This document shows positions 32,778 to 43,700 of a stretch of 64,000 nucleotides of DNA, piece by piece (position 1 is the first letter of the stretch; each line of letters starts with the position of its first letter). The stretch is from Rhododendron vialii (taxonomy: Eukaryota > Streptophyta > Magnoliopsida > Ericales > Ericaceae), in the NCBI RefSeq assembly GCF_030253575.1, contig NC_080560.1, forward strand, positions 15,443,001-15,507,000. The letters are read 5' to 3'. A program made the position numbers and the translations under genes. Below the pieces are notes generated by a model. The model was given only the letters and a program-made list of their open reading frames with translations. It ran no database searches and was not told where the DNA came from.

Positions 32778-33573
32778 TTGAGGGCAATGAATACAGCTGA
32801 AATGGAAAAATACAAGAAGCCAAAGGGTGTTGCTGAAAATAAGCCTAAATCTCTCCACATTTTCACCAACAAGTGTTTTCAAATAGAGAGTATGGAACTG
32901 GGAGTTATATATGCCGTGGTGGTAAAAGAAGTATCAGAATCAGTTGCTACAACAGCCTCTGAATTACCATCAGAAGTGGCATCGTTACTGTCCCATTTTT
33001 CTGATGTTGCACCTAAAGAGCTCCCAATTACATCCCATGCGTAATGTCCAGCATGCAATAGATGTCGTTCCAGGATCGCAATTGCCTAATCTTCCGGCCT
33101 ATCGCATGAATCTGAATCCAAGTAAACATGCAGAGCTTAAAAAACCTTAAAAGACAGGTAGATGAGCTTCTGTCCAAGGGGTTTATTCGTGAGAGTTTAA
33201 GCCATTGTGCTATTCCAGCTTTGCTGACGTCAAAGAAAGATGGCAGCTGGCGCATGTGCGTACATAGCCATGCTCTAAACAAGATTACAATCAAGTACCA
33301 GTTCCCTATCCCAAGCCTTGATGATATGTTGGACATGCTAGGTGGGTCTTCTATATTGACAAAGATTTATTTGAAATGTGGCTACCATCAACTACACATA
33401 AGGACAAGAGATGAATGGAAGATAGCTTTGAAGACCAAGGATGGCCTCTATGAGTGGCTAGTCATGCCATTTGGTCTTACAAATGCCCCAAGTACATTCA
33501 TGCGCTTTATGGCGCAGGTATTACAACCTTTCATTGGTCACTTCTTGGTTGTTTATTTCAATGATATTCTAAT
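32778..33573 (+). pseudogene. Ty3/gypsy reverse-transcriptase fragment
   Basis: Starts in the linker upstream of RT (LLSHFSDVAPKELP near 32990) and, with a frame change near 33040-33130, runs through RT blocks: PAYRMN, a [16 protein letters not shown] strand, [10 protein letters not shown], the GYHQL helix and MPFGLTNAP. It stops just after the active-site strand, where the expected Tyr-X-Asp-Asp reads Tyr-Phe-Asn-Asp. No LTR, protease or integrase is present. It lies between the right TIR and the ULP1 gene, so it inserted or was copied in later. Confidence 0.85.
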
Positions 33574-33619
33574 ATATTACAACCTTTCATTGGTCACTTA
33601 CCATTAGAAGTAACACACA
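33574..33619. other. Templated filler DNA at the end of the gypsy fragment
   Basis: 33575-33599 is a 25-bp exact copy of 33519-33543 (TATTACAACCTTTCATTGGT and five more). It overlaps by ACTT with 33596-33619, a 24-bp exact copy of 31283-31306 in the ULP1 gene. Two adjacent patches copied from nearby, joined by 4-bp microhomology, are typical of break repair with template switching. Confidence 0.75.
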
Positions 33620-33653
33620 TAATTTTATTGGAAATGTGGTTTATCATCAGCAC

Positions 33654-33895
33654 TCATCATTTTTTTTTGCTAATGACCTCAGTTTTACATCCTGTACATG
33701 CTCTATATTCCAAATCATACCTACAAAACCAATACGTACAAGTATGGCATATGAAACAGAACGATAATACTTCAAGCAATTTTTTTTGCTAATGACCTCA
33801 GTTTTAAATCCTTTACGTGCTCTATATTCCAAAACATACCCAGAAAAGCGATATGTACATGTATGGCATATGAAACATAACGATAAAAGTTTTAC
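33654..33895. repeat. Two-copy tandem repeat, unit about 125 bp
   Basis: TTTTTTTTGCTAATGACCTC begins both copies (about 33660 and 33781), and both include CTCTATATTCCAAA and GTATGGCATATGAAACA. They differ by scattered substitutions. Confidence 0.85.
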
Positions 33896-34551
33896 AAATC
33901 TGTCAGTTTAATGACTCATTGTCTGTACAAAAGCCTCAAAGGCAAGCCTACCCAAGGTGTTGTACTCATATTATTTAGTAAGATTCATAATCAAATGTCT
34001 ATTTATGTAGGAGACCTCACAGTTGTTATATTTAGACAAAAATACCAACATAGAAGGCTACAAGTTCACAAGGAACAAAATCTGACCTTTGCCACGACCA
34101 CTTCACTCAATTTTGAATAAACTAAATCCCGTCGAGTCTTCAAGGACTTAAAGGTAGTGTTATACTCGTTCAACCTGCATTTAATTGAAATAATATATAA
34201 GATACCTCGTAATAACGTAAGCATTTGCAAATGATGTGTGAATCTGTGATTACTAACATTATAGAACGGAGCTGTTAAAAAAAAAATCATAATAGAATGA
34301 CACCATTGTGCCTTAACAGATTTGTACACACACACTCAAATGCTCAAATGATTGCCATCAATAAATACGTATCTATTTCAGACTCAGAACTTCAATCTCA
34401 AAAAATAGAACTGAGTCGGGCTTAATACCCCATGCTCAGAACTGAGTCGGGCACCTTCAGTGGAACCAAGTCACAATCGTGTCGATAATGATATTAATGC
34501 TTCACCATCCTCATGATATATACCATTACTGCGTATACCAAACCCAACCTC

Positions 34552-34626
<75 letters not shown>

Positions 34627-34914
34627 GGGAACCTGGTGGGAGCGGCCGTCGGACCAAGGAGCGGAGGCGGGTGTGTCAGCAGGGTGTATTCCGGACTACA
34701 CGAGCAGATCTTCAGATGGAGGAGAGCACGGACGAGATGGAGGGCGAGCAAACCCTAGGAAGGAGGAGACGGTGTCGTTCTTCTTCTGGAGCACTGTATT
34801 GATTTGAAATGGTTTGCCAGGTTTGGGGATGGCGACTGGGAAGGAGGGAAACCCAAAATTGGGAGACGAATGATGACGTTTTGGAAACGAGGGGTGATTT
34901 TGTCCATATATTTT
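33896..34914. other. Region between repeats and right TIR, with (GA)n
   Basis: No gene is supported. A long (GA)n at 34556-34622 and the GC-rich stretch to 34800 resemble a plant leader when read on the minus strand (CT-rich, CTCCTCC). This mirrors the leader-like region inside the left TIR and could drive the ULP1 gene. Confidence 0.5.
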
Positions 34915-35030
34915 TTGCTTTCCATGTATGGGGAATTATATTTCTCCTTCCCATCACTTAGGAATTTCCAAAAACTGGTCCATGAGATGGGCAATATTTT
35001 CCCCTCCTTCCACCGATTGGCAATTTCCCC
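34915..35030 (-). repeat. Right TIR of the large MULE
   Basis: Reverse complement begins GGGGAAATTGCC and follows the left TIR nearly colinearly. AATTTTGTT follows at 35031-35039. Confidence 0.8.
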
Positions 35031-35074
35031 AATTTTGTTCCTTGCAAGAGAACACAATCCGGAAACAATAATTG

Positions 35075-35220
35075 CACGACTACAAACTTTTACATAAATA
35101 CTTTATACATCACTCACATTTTTTGGGGAATCCCACGTACACTAGAGTAGTAGTCTATGTCGGTCCCATTGTGGATGTAAGTGTTTGTATAAATATTTGT
35201 GTAAGTATTTGTGAATGTAG
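35075..35220. mobile_element. 146-bp MITE
   Basis: Flanked by a perfect 8-bp AATAATTG (35067-35074, 35221-35228), hAT-like. Ends are imperfect inverted repeats of the type CTACAAACTTTTACATAAATAC against CTACATTCACAAATACTTAC. It lies between the MULE and NUP93. Confidence 0.6.
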
Positions 35221-35444
35221 AATAATTGATCTTGAAATCCTAATTGCCATGCTGCATTGCTCTGACAAATAAATTAATTTGCGAAATTCCAAACAAATAA
35301 ATTTTCAAAACTACCCTCCTTTTTAAAATGCAATGATCACATTTTAGCTACCAATGAATTATTTCTCTCCATTAGGAATGAAGGGCAAAAAGGAAATAGT
35401 TCATTTTTTCCTCATTAGTTAGGTATGAATCGCAAACGTACTCA

Positions 35445-35682
35445 GGCTCCTTTCCAGAACACTTTCTTAAAAAATAAGTACTTATTTCACATTTTCAAAC
35501 TCAAAAATAATATAAATGAAAAATGATTTTTCAATTTGTTTTCTCCGTATAAAATATCTCAATGAGATCTATCAAACAAGATCTATATTGATAGAAAAAT
35601 TATTTACGTAAGCACATGATTTTTGAACTTAAAGTTGTCTTTTTAAAAAATAAGTATTTATTTCCGTTTCCAGAACGGGGCC
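35445..35682. mobile_element. MITE of the GGCCCCGTTCTGGAAAC family, copy 1
   Basis: Left GGCTCCTTTCCAGAAC with AAAAAATAAGTACTTATTT, and right the inverted GGCCCCGTTCTGGAAACGG with AAATACTTATTTTTT. A second diverged copy is at 49872-50110. TCA flanks both ends, a possible 3-bp target duplication. It sits in the NUP93 promoter region. Confidence 0.65.
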
Positions 35683-35955
35683 TCAATTATTTTGGGACAT
35701 CAAAAATACTCTAAATTGGACTAAAATTTTTGGGACGGAGGGGTATTATTTTCGAATTTTGAGGGGGTAAACGAAATACTCCACTACAGTAAGTAAGGAT
35801 CAAAACGTCAACGTTTGCTGTCGCTGTATCCCCCATCTACGCTTTCCCTCGCAGAAGCAAAGCCCTAAACGCTCCAATTCGCTCCCCGATTCTCTACTGC
35901 TGGAGAGAAGTGAGCTTCGAAGACTAGTTGTGGTTGGAGAGAGAGAGAGAAGAGA

Positions 35956-36301
35956 ATGGCGAGCGACACAGAGATGGGTAGCTGGACCGATCTTCTCCAC
36001 TCATCCTCAAAGCTTCTCGAACAAGCCGCTCCCTCAGCTCAGTTTCCTCCTCTTCAGGTTTCCTACTACGCCCTCACTTTTTTCCTCTCCGTCTACTTTA
36101 CTTCTGGAGCAAACTTGAATGGAAACAGAACAAACAAACAAACGCATTTTTGAGCCGGTATTCAGGAATTATATCTAAAAATTCTCGTATTTTATTGCTG
36201 TTGTTCAGAGGAACTTAGATCAATTGGAGGCTTTGTCGAAAAAGCTCAAGGCCAAAACCCTAAGAACTGAAGCTCCTACTCAATCTATTGCTGCCACGAG
36301 G

Positions 36302-36353
<52 letters not shown>

Positions 36354-37744
36354 CACATATATACGTGTATGCAATTTTTGTGATACACATACCGACATAC
36401 GCCATGATGTATACAGAAGTTACTAAAAAGTTGTTCGAATCTGTTGATTGAATTAAGGTATAGGTATATGTCATAAATGTTGAATCAATTTCTTTTTTCC
36501 GCCTGCCACTATACTTTTTTTTTAACCTCTTTCTACTCGGATACAGATATAATACACGTTCAATTGCACCTTCTTCTTTTTTCTTTCAATGGGTCTTTTT
36601 GATTATCACACCCCTGCTTAGTGCACATGTGTGGATATTCATGCTTGTATATGGAAGAGTGGATGGAACTAGGAGAAGAGATGGGTCCCCCTCCACCAAA
36701 AGATAACTAATTTAATAGTAATGTAGAATGAGGTATGCTACAATCACAATTTTTTGCCCAATAATGTGTACAACATACTTTTGTCAGTTTGTGGTAGTAT
36801 TTTATTGGCAGTTCGAGGAGATGATATTTTACGACAATCAATAGCAATGCACCATCACCGTGTTGTGCTATAGTACTGTCGTGCAAAGTGTTGCGTAAAT
36901 AGGCTTTACCATGAAAAATACATAGTGGCCTCCACCTACCATGAACCAATAGTCCCATGTCTCGTAGGTATTCTTCTATGTATTTTTTGAGAGTTCATGT
37001 TATCTTTTTTTGTTTATTTGGAAAATTGCATATAATTCATCAAGCTCTTTTACTATCCTTTGAATAGTTCATGAATCATCGTTTTTGATTGATTTCTTGC
37101 ACCAGAACACTGTTGTACAATCCCGTCCCCCATGTAGTGCCCCCCCTCGCTCTCCAAAGTCTGGTCCAATCACTGCAATAAATGTATGAAATATATAGGC
37201 AAATACGAGCACAGACACATTAGCAAGCGCTTACGCAGTTTTCTTCAGAATTTGGAATGACTGTTTTGAGATTGGGTTTACTAAGGTTGGGTTTGCAATG
37301 ACTGTTTTGAGACTCCTTCATTGTATTCTTTTAGTTACTATACTGCATAAGGCATATAGGCATCTTGTTCTTCCTTTTTGCTCGCTCACTTTTACCTCTT
37401 TCGTAATGATTCTTCAATAATCAATCTGAATGTGGTTTTAGAGTGTCCATCTGATGATTAGGTTTTTGTAATTTATATGCAGGCTATTGGCCCGTGAAGG
37501 AATAAATGCAGAGCAACTTGCTCGAGATCTTAAATCTTTTGAATTAAAGGTATTGCTTCTGTATCTTGAACTTCATTCTTAATTTCGAGTCCTGGGAAAT
37601 ATTACAACTTGTTTTAAAGTAGATTAAGAGTTGCCTCAGTTTGAAAGCTCTATGCCAAGAGCGTTTCAACAACTTTGTCCATGCGGAATTTAAGATGAAG
37701 AGTTTTACACATAGTGTTCTACGGAAGTCGTATGCATGCATGCA

Positions 37745-37799
<55 letters not shown>

Positions 37800-40700
37800 A
37801 AGTATGTATTTCCTTAATCACATTAAAACTTGTAGCTGTAACAATTTGTCATTTGCAGAGTTTTTCTTCTTCAGTTTTTCTGTTCAAAAACCATGTCAAA
37901 CTGTTTGTTTATTAACTGGCCTCACCTATTTCTTCTTTCCTTTTCTTTTCAAGACGACTTTTGAGGATGTTTTCCCTGCCGAGGCAACAAGTGTGGAAGA
38001 ATATCTGCAGCAGGTATTTAAGAGTGATTTTGTTGCTACAACATGTTAAAGGATGAGACACATATGAACACATCATAGGTTTAAAAAACAACTTTGGAGC
38101 TTATTATGTTCCCGAATTGGTGTGGATTCTACCAATTAAATTCCTTTAGTTTATAATTTTAGGATTTTGACATAGCCGAACTTCTAATTTGTTCCATGAA
38201 TGAAGGTTTGGAATACATTATGTAGTATTTTGACTTGATAAATAGATATACTTTTATAATGTAAAAAATGAAGGTTATTTGTTATTTTTCTGTTATATGT
38301 GAGAGTGTGGTATTGTCTCTCCTTTTTTTTTTTTTCTTTAAGTAGTTCTATTATCGCATTGGTTTTGTGTCTTTTCTTTTCCCATCTCCAAATCTACCTT
38401 CTTATAGCATTCAGTCACATTCCGCACTCAGGCACACCCTTATGCTTCTTACTCCAATGGTTAGTGACTTGGTATAAAGTTGTGTTGTCATAATTAACTG
38501 TGACGTGCACGTCAGGTACATGAGATGGCAATGGTTTCAGCTATTCAGGAAGCTCAAAAGGATAATATTAGAAGCTTTAATGATTATATGATGACAGTTT
38601 TGCAGGTTAGTGTGCCTGAATTGGCTCCATTAGATCCCTAGTGTATTTTCCTTGGTATCCTCCGTGTTTTAGTCCTTCTTAGGTTAACTGTTTTAGTGAT
38701 CTTCTTTATGTTGGCAACTTTGTTGAGATTGCATGGAGTAGACATGAATATTCACACGAGCACAAACTTTCAGATTGTTACTATTAGATATCTCGACAAA
38801 GTTTAAAAGATTATTGAGGTGTTTTGTTTATTTAAGTTAACTGAAGTTCGTTTGAGAAATGTGATTTGTCATTCATAAATGTCTTATTCTTTCTTCCTCT
38901 GCTTGTTTGTAGATATAGGAGTTAGGAAGATAAAAATTGGATTCCTTATGGACCTATTAAAATATTTTTGCTTCCACACATCCTTTCTTGGAATACTGGA
39001 TTTGGACTTCACCATTGTGTGTCCCTTGCCCAATACATTCATGATTTCAAGGTTAGGATTGGATGGAGAGCATTACGAACAAGCTTAAGCTTAAGCTCTT
39101 TCAAAAGTGGTAATATTGTGAAGCACCATGTGAGCTGTGTAACCAAAATGACATTAGATCTAAGGAATGTGACTTCTATGTTAACTAACAGATGAAAGCT
39201 GGGTATTTAATTATGATGTGTGTCACTGATAGTTTTGTCGCACTTTGTTGTGGCAGGAGGATTGGCAAAAGGAAAAACGGGACTTCCTTCAAAGCGTGAG
39301 CCGGATTTCTATGTTACCAAAGACAAATTTGGGTGTTTCAAATACGGGGGGTGCTCGTCCTGATCAAATTATGTCTTTGACTTCGGGAACTCAGGTTTCA
39401 TCTGGTCAGTCAAGCATGGAGATTGCACCTCTACCCAATAAGCCTGTCCTTGAGAAAAAAGCTGCATTCTATGCTGACGTTGTTAAGAATCTCAATCATG
39501 CAAGAGAGCGCGGTTTGCCATTTAAGGTAGGGCGCTGTTTATTGTTTCTTCGCATGAAGCTTGTGCCAGATTCGATTATAATTTAAGTGTATTTCAAGGA
39601 TACAGTAAGAGATCTGTGGTATCTTCAAGTTGGTGTTATCAGTTGTTGTATATGTTGGGAGTCGTGCTGCCAGGTTTTAATGTGTACTTAACTATCATGC
39701 TGATGTTATTTGTACCCACAACTTTGCCTCAAAGGGCTCTTGAAGTTTTGGTGGAGGAATTAGGAGGAATTATCGATTATTCTGCTAAAATTTACTTTCT
39801 TTTTGTTTTGATTCTTCAAGCTTAGTTTTTGCTGGATTTGCGACGTGTTTAACATTGTTGTTTTCTCATTAGCCTGCTACAGCTTTCAAGGGTGCTTATG
39901 AGAGTTTGGGGCTTGATGTTTCTGGTGGGAAATCGGTTACGATGCAGAAAATATGGCACCTAATTCAGGTATTTCTTCAATTTATCTGTTTGGTTCCTGT
40001 TCTACTTTACTTATGCTAATTGTTAGTCTTGGAACTCGTGGTTCTCTAGTCATTGTTCTCTTTGTGAAGCTTGTAATGCAAGTATGTTGATGAAGTGACT
40101 TATTTGGCAGACACTGATGGGTGAGGGCCCAACTGTTCAGTGGAACGTTTCAAAAAAAATGTCTTTGGTGATTGGTGCAAGGCGCCACCTCGAATGGGGA
40201 CACGAGAAGTATATTGTAGATACAATACACAGTCATCCTGCTCAGGTAGATTAATTCTTTATTAAGTTTGCATCTTATCAAGCATTTGTAATTCAGCAGT
40301 GTCCAATTTGTTCCTTCAAAAATCTATGATTCGAGGGCTTTCAAACTATCTACTTGGTTATAGCTTATAGTTATAGGGTTATAGCCAAGTGAACTTCCTT
40401 TCCTTTTATGCCTTTTGAAATAATATTTTGACTGGTGCTTGTTATCTCGTTATAGGCTGCTCTTGGTGGGGCTGTTGGCAATTTGCAAAGAATACATGCA
40501 TTTCTTCGGGTTTGTCAGCTGAATTTTATGTTTGACTTCTAGGAACTTGCATGTGAATCTTGGGAGGCAAAGATGTTACTTTTCTGGGTTGTTTTCTTAT
40601 GTCTGCTTTTTATTATTTCTTTCTCTGCAGGTTCGTTTAAGGGATTACGGGGTTCTAGATTTTGATGCAGGGGAAGCTTGTCGGCAGCCTCCCGTTGATA

Positions 40701-43700
40701 CGACATGGCAGAAGGTCTGTTTCTCTTCATTTAAAAGTTCTCTTATATTTTCTCCACCAGTCTTCCGATTTTCTTTTGAACTTCTTTGGTGCAAGGAATA
40801 ACTGTTAAATGACTAGTCTTTTTTTTCCTGCTCATTGTGAATCACCAGTCTAATAGAGTATGAGTGACCTATACTTAATGTGCGTACTATGATTTTACAG
40901 TGCAACAAAAAGATGGTCACTTGCTTTTTGTTGGCCTATTTTTTTGGTCTTTAGCTTGATTACTTATGAAAGTTTATCCTGCATGTCTGTTAAATTGAGT
41001 TTTTGATTCGTAAAGTTTATCACAAAGAGAATAAGCAAGCTTTCATTAGCTCCACCAACCTCCAAATTATATGGTTGGTCAGATCCACGTCCTTTGTAGA
41101 GCTTGGATATACTCATTGTGTAACTTCAGAGTATTACATGGACTATTCTTGGACTCTTCTACTCTACCTAGTTAGCAATTGGGTTGGGTCTGTTGGGTGC
41201 CCTGGTAGTTCTAATCCATTTCTTTGTTATGTTTTGGAAATATGATAAATTTGTTTGCTTAGCAAGACTTGCAGTTTGGTTTGGTTTTGTTTTTTCCTTG
41301 CCTCTGGCTTGTTGTATTGCTTATGAAAGTGATTTGGGCTTTCTGAGTTGTGTTCATGCTAACTTTTGTCTCACTATAAACAAGTGGAGTTATATTTTGA
41401 ATTGCATTCTTGCTGACGTATACATATTGAAACAGTCTTTTTCTATATGCTAAGCACAATTTCCATGCTTAGAATAACAATATAAAGGAAAATTTGTGGT
41501 TCTGACTAACTCCTTTTTGTTGCATCATAATAGATTTACTTTTGCTTGAGAACTGGGTATTATGATGAAGCGAGGAAGGTTGCCTCATCTTCGCGTGTTT
41601 CACTCCACTTTGCTCCTCAGGTACTGATTGTGTATTACCTGCACACAAGAGTCTTCATTTGGTTTTAATCATTTTCTTTCTGTTTCAAAGCTTTCGGAAT
41701 GGGTTGCTACTGGAGGAATGGTATCACCAGAGACAGCTGCTGCTGCTTCAGAAGAGTGTGAGAAGTTGTTGAGGATGGGTGATCGTGTTGGTCGAGCTGC
41801 GTATGACAAGAAAAAGTTGCTACTATATGCAATACTATCTGGTTCTCGTAGGCACATTGACCGCCTTCTTAGAGAATTTCCTACACTTTTCAACACCATA
41901 GAGGATTTCTTGTGGTTCAAATTGTCTGCTATCCGAGACTATCCTGGAGGATCTAATTCTGTTGTCCCAAATGAAGGATATTCACCCTATAGTTTGGATG
42001 ATTTGCAGGTTTACCTTAATAAATTTGAGCCATCGTATTACACAAAGAATGGAAAGGACCCTTTGGTGTATCCGTATGTTTTGCTTTTGAGCATCCAATT
42101 GCTTCCTGCCATGCTATATCTCTCCAAGGATATGGGAGATGAAGGGTATAACGTAGATGCTGTGCACATATCTATTGTGCTGGCGGACCATGGTGTCCTT
42201 TCTGTTAGTGCTGAGGCAGGGCAAAAACTGAGGGTGATGGATGCTTTTGCGGAGGCATCTAGCATAATCAGGCAGTATGGATCAGTCTATCTGCGCCATG
42301 AAAATCTTTCGTTGGCATTGGAGTATTACGTGCAAGCTGCCGCTGCAGTGGGTGGTGGCCAATTGTCATGGAGTGGGAGAGGTAATGTAGATCAGCAAAG
42401 GCAGAGAACCTTGGTGCTGAAGCAACTCCTTACAGAGCTGTTGTTACGGGATGGAGGAATTAATCTTTTACTTGGTCCAAGAGGTGCTGGAGAAGAAGGT
42501 GAACTGGAAAGGGTTTTTACTGATGTAAAAACTAGACAACAGTTTCTGCTTGAAGCTGCTCACCGGTGTCAGGAAGCTGGGCTTTATGACAAAGTAACTT
42601 TTTTCCTTGTCTTATTTTAATTCCTTGACTGCACGATTGCATAATTTCTAAAGTTTATGTTATTTCAAAAGTTACAACTTTTGTTGAATTCTTGATACTG
42701 TTCACATCTAGCCCCTTAACACAAGTTTATTACTTAAGATGTGTTCAATTGGTCAGATACATTCACTGTTTAGGTTTTGGTCCGGGGCTGAAGTTTCCGA
42801 GAATGCCTCCTTAAATATAAGGATCTTTGATTATCTTCAAGTTAGATGGGCCTTCTTTCTCTTATGATTGGTTAGTGAAAGAGAAAGCACATTGCTAGTG
42901 ATCTTGGTTTTGCTATTCTCGTAATTTTTGATGGACATGCTCAGAACTTTGCAAGTTTAGTGAAAAGTTTTATTTGGTACATGGTGCAGACTCAACTTCT
43001 CTGTCTGTTCTTCTTTTCTTATGTAAAACTTCATCTGCATTATCAAGAAAAGGATAGCACTATCTTAGTCTGTTCAATCCTTTCCTTTCTCCCACCTTAC
43101 GTAAAGTAAATAGTGACTAGTGAGAGGGGGTATTATCTATTAAGGTTTTAGACTCCATTTTTTTTTTGTATAATCTGTCTGTCTTCCTAGCATTGTTTGT
43201 TCATCATGTAAGTTCATCCGTCACAACCTGTCTCATCTGTTGATCATATCATGAATTTGAAAAATATTTAACCAACCCACCCATGCACCCACACCATCAG
43301 CAACAAGATAACCTCTATCTGCTCAAATTTTGATATGTGGTACATGAATTTTAACTTTCTTATTTTTGTTAAGCATTTTCGTCATCACTAAAGTAATTCA
43401 TATTCTTGTAATGATTCGCTGAAGTATATAAATGTGGAGATGCAAAGGAATTTTGTGCCAGGATTAGTTGGGCATTGCGACTAAATTCCAGTTTCAACTT
43501 TGTGTTAATTAAGCTGGCTAGTACTTCCTCTGTTTTCTCTTCTTTTCTTTTCTTTTTCCTTTGGGATATTTTCGAGGGCTTCACCATGACCTAATCATTA
43601 ATAATGTAAACAGAATGCAACTACCTACTGTGCATGGTTCGAGATTTCATTGGTCTACTGTGTCTCTCTCAGAAGTATTAAAATGCTTATGAGCAACTTT

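Larger units (their letters stand above)
15333..35030. mobile_element. 19.7-kb Mutator-like element with ULP1 gene
   Basis: Diverged TIRs of about 115 bp at 15333-15448 and 34915-35030 (inverted) share GGGGAAAT, AATATTGCCCA, ATGGACCA, GAAGGAGAAA and ATACATGGA in the same order, about three quarters identical by eye. A perfect 9-bp AATTTTGTT duplication flanks them; 9 bp is the Mutator hallmark. Inside are a MURA-type transposase on the plus strand and, convergent from the other end, a ULP1-protease gene, plus two further plus-strand genes. Mutator-type elements with ULP1 genes are known in plants (Kaonashi in Arabidopsis, CUMULE in melon). This one inserted about 0.9 kb upstream of NUP93. Later insertions (gypsy fragment, Helitron-like piece) and one stop plus several frameshifts suggest it is now inactive or nearly so. 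Confidence 0.82.
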
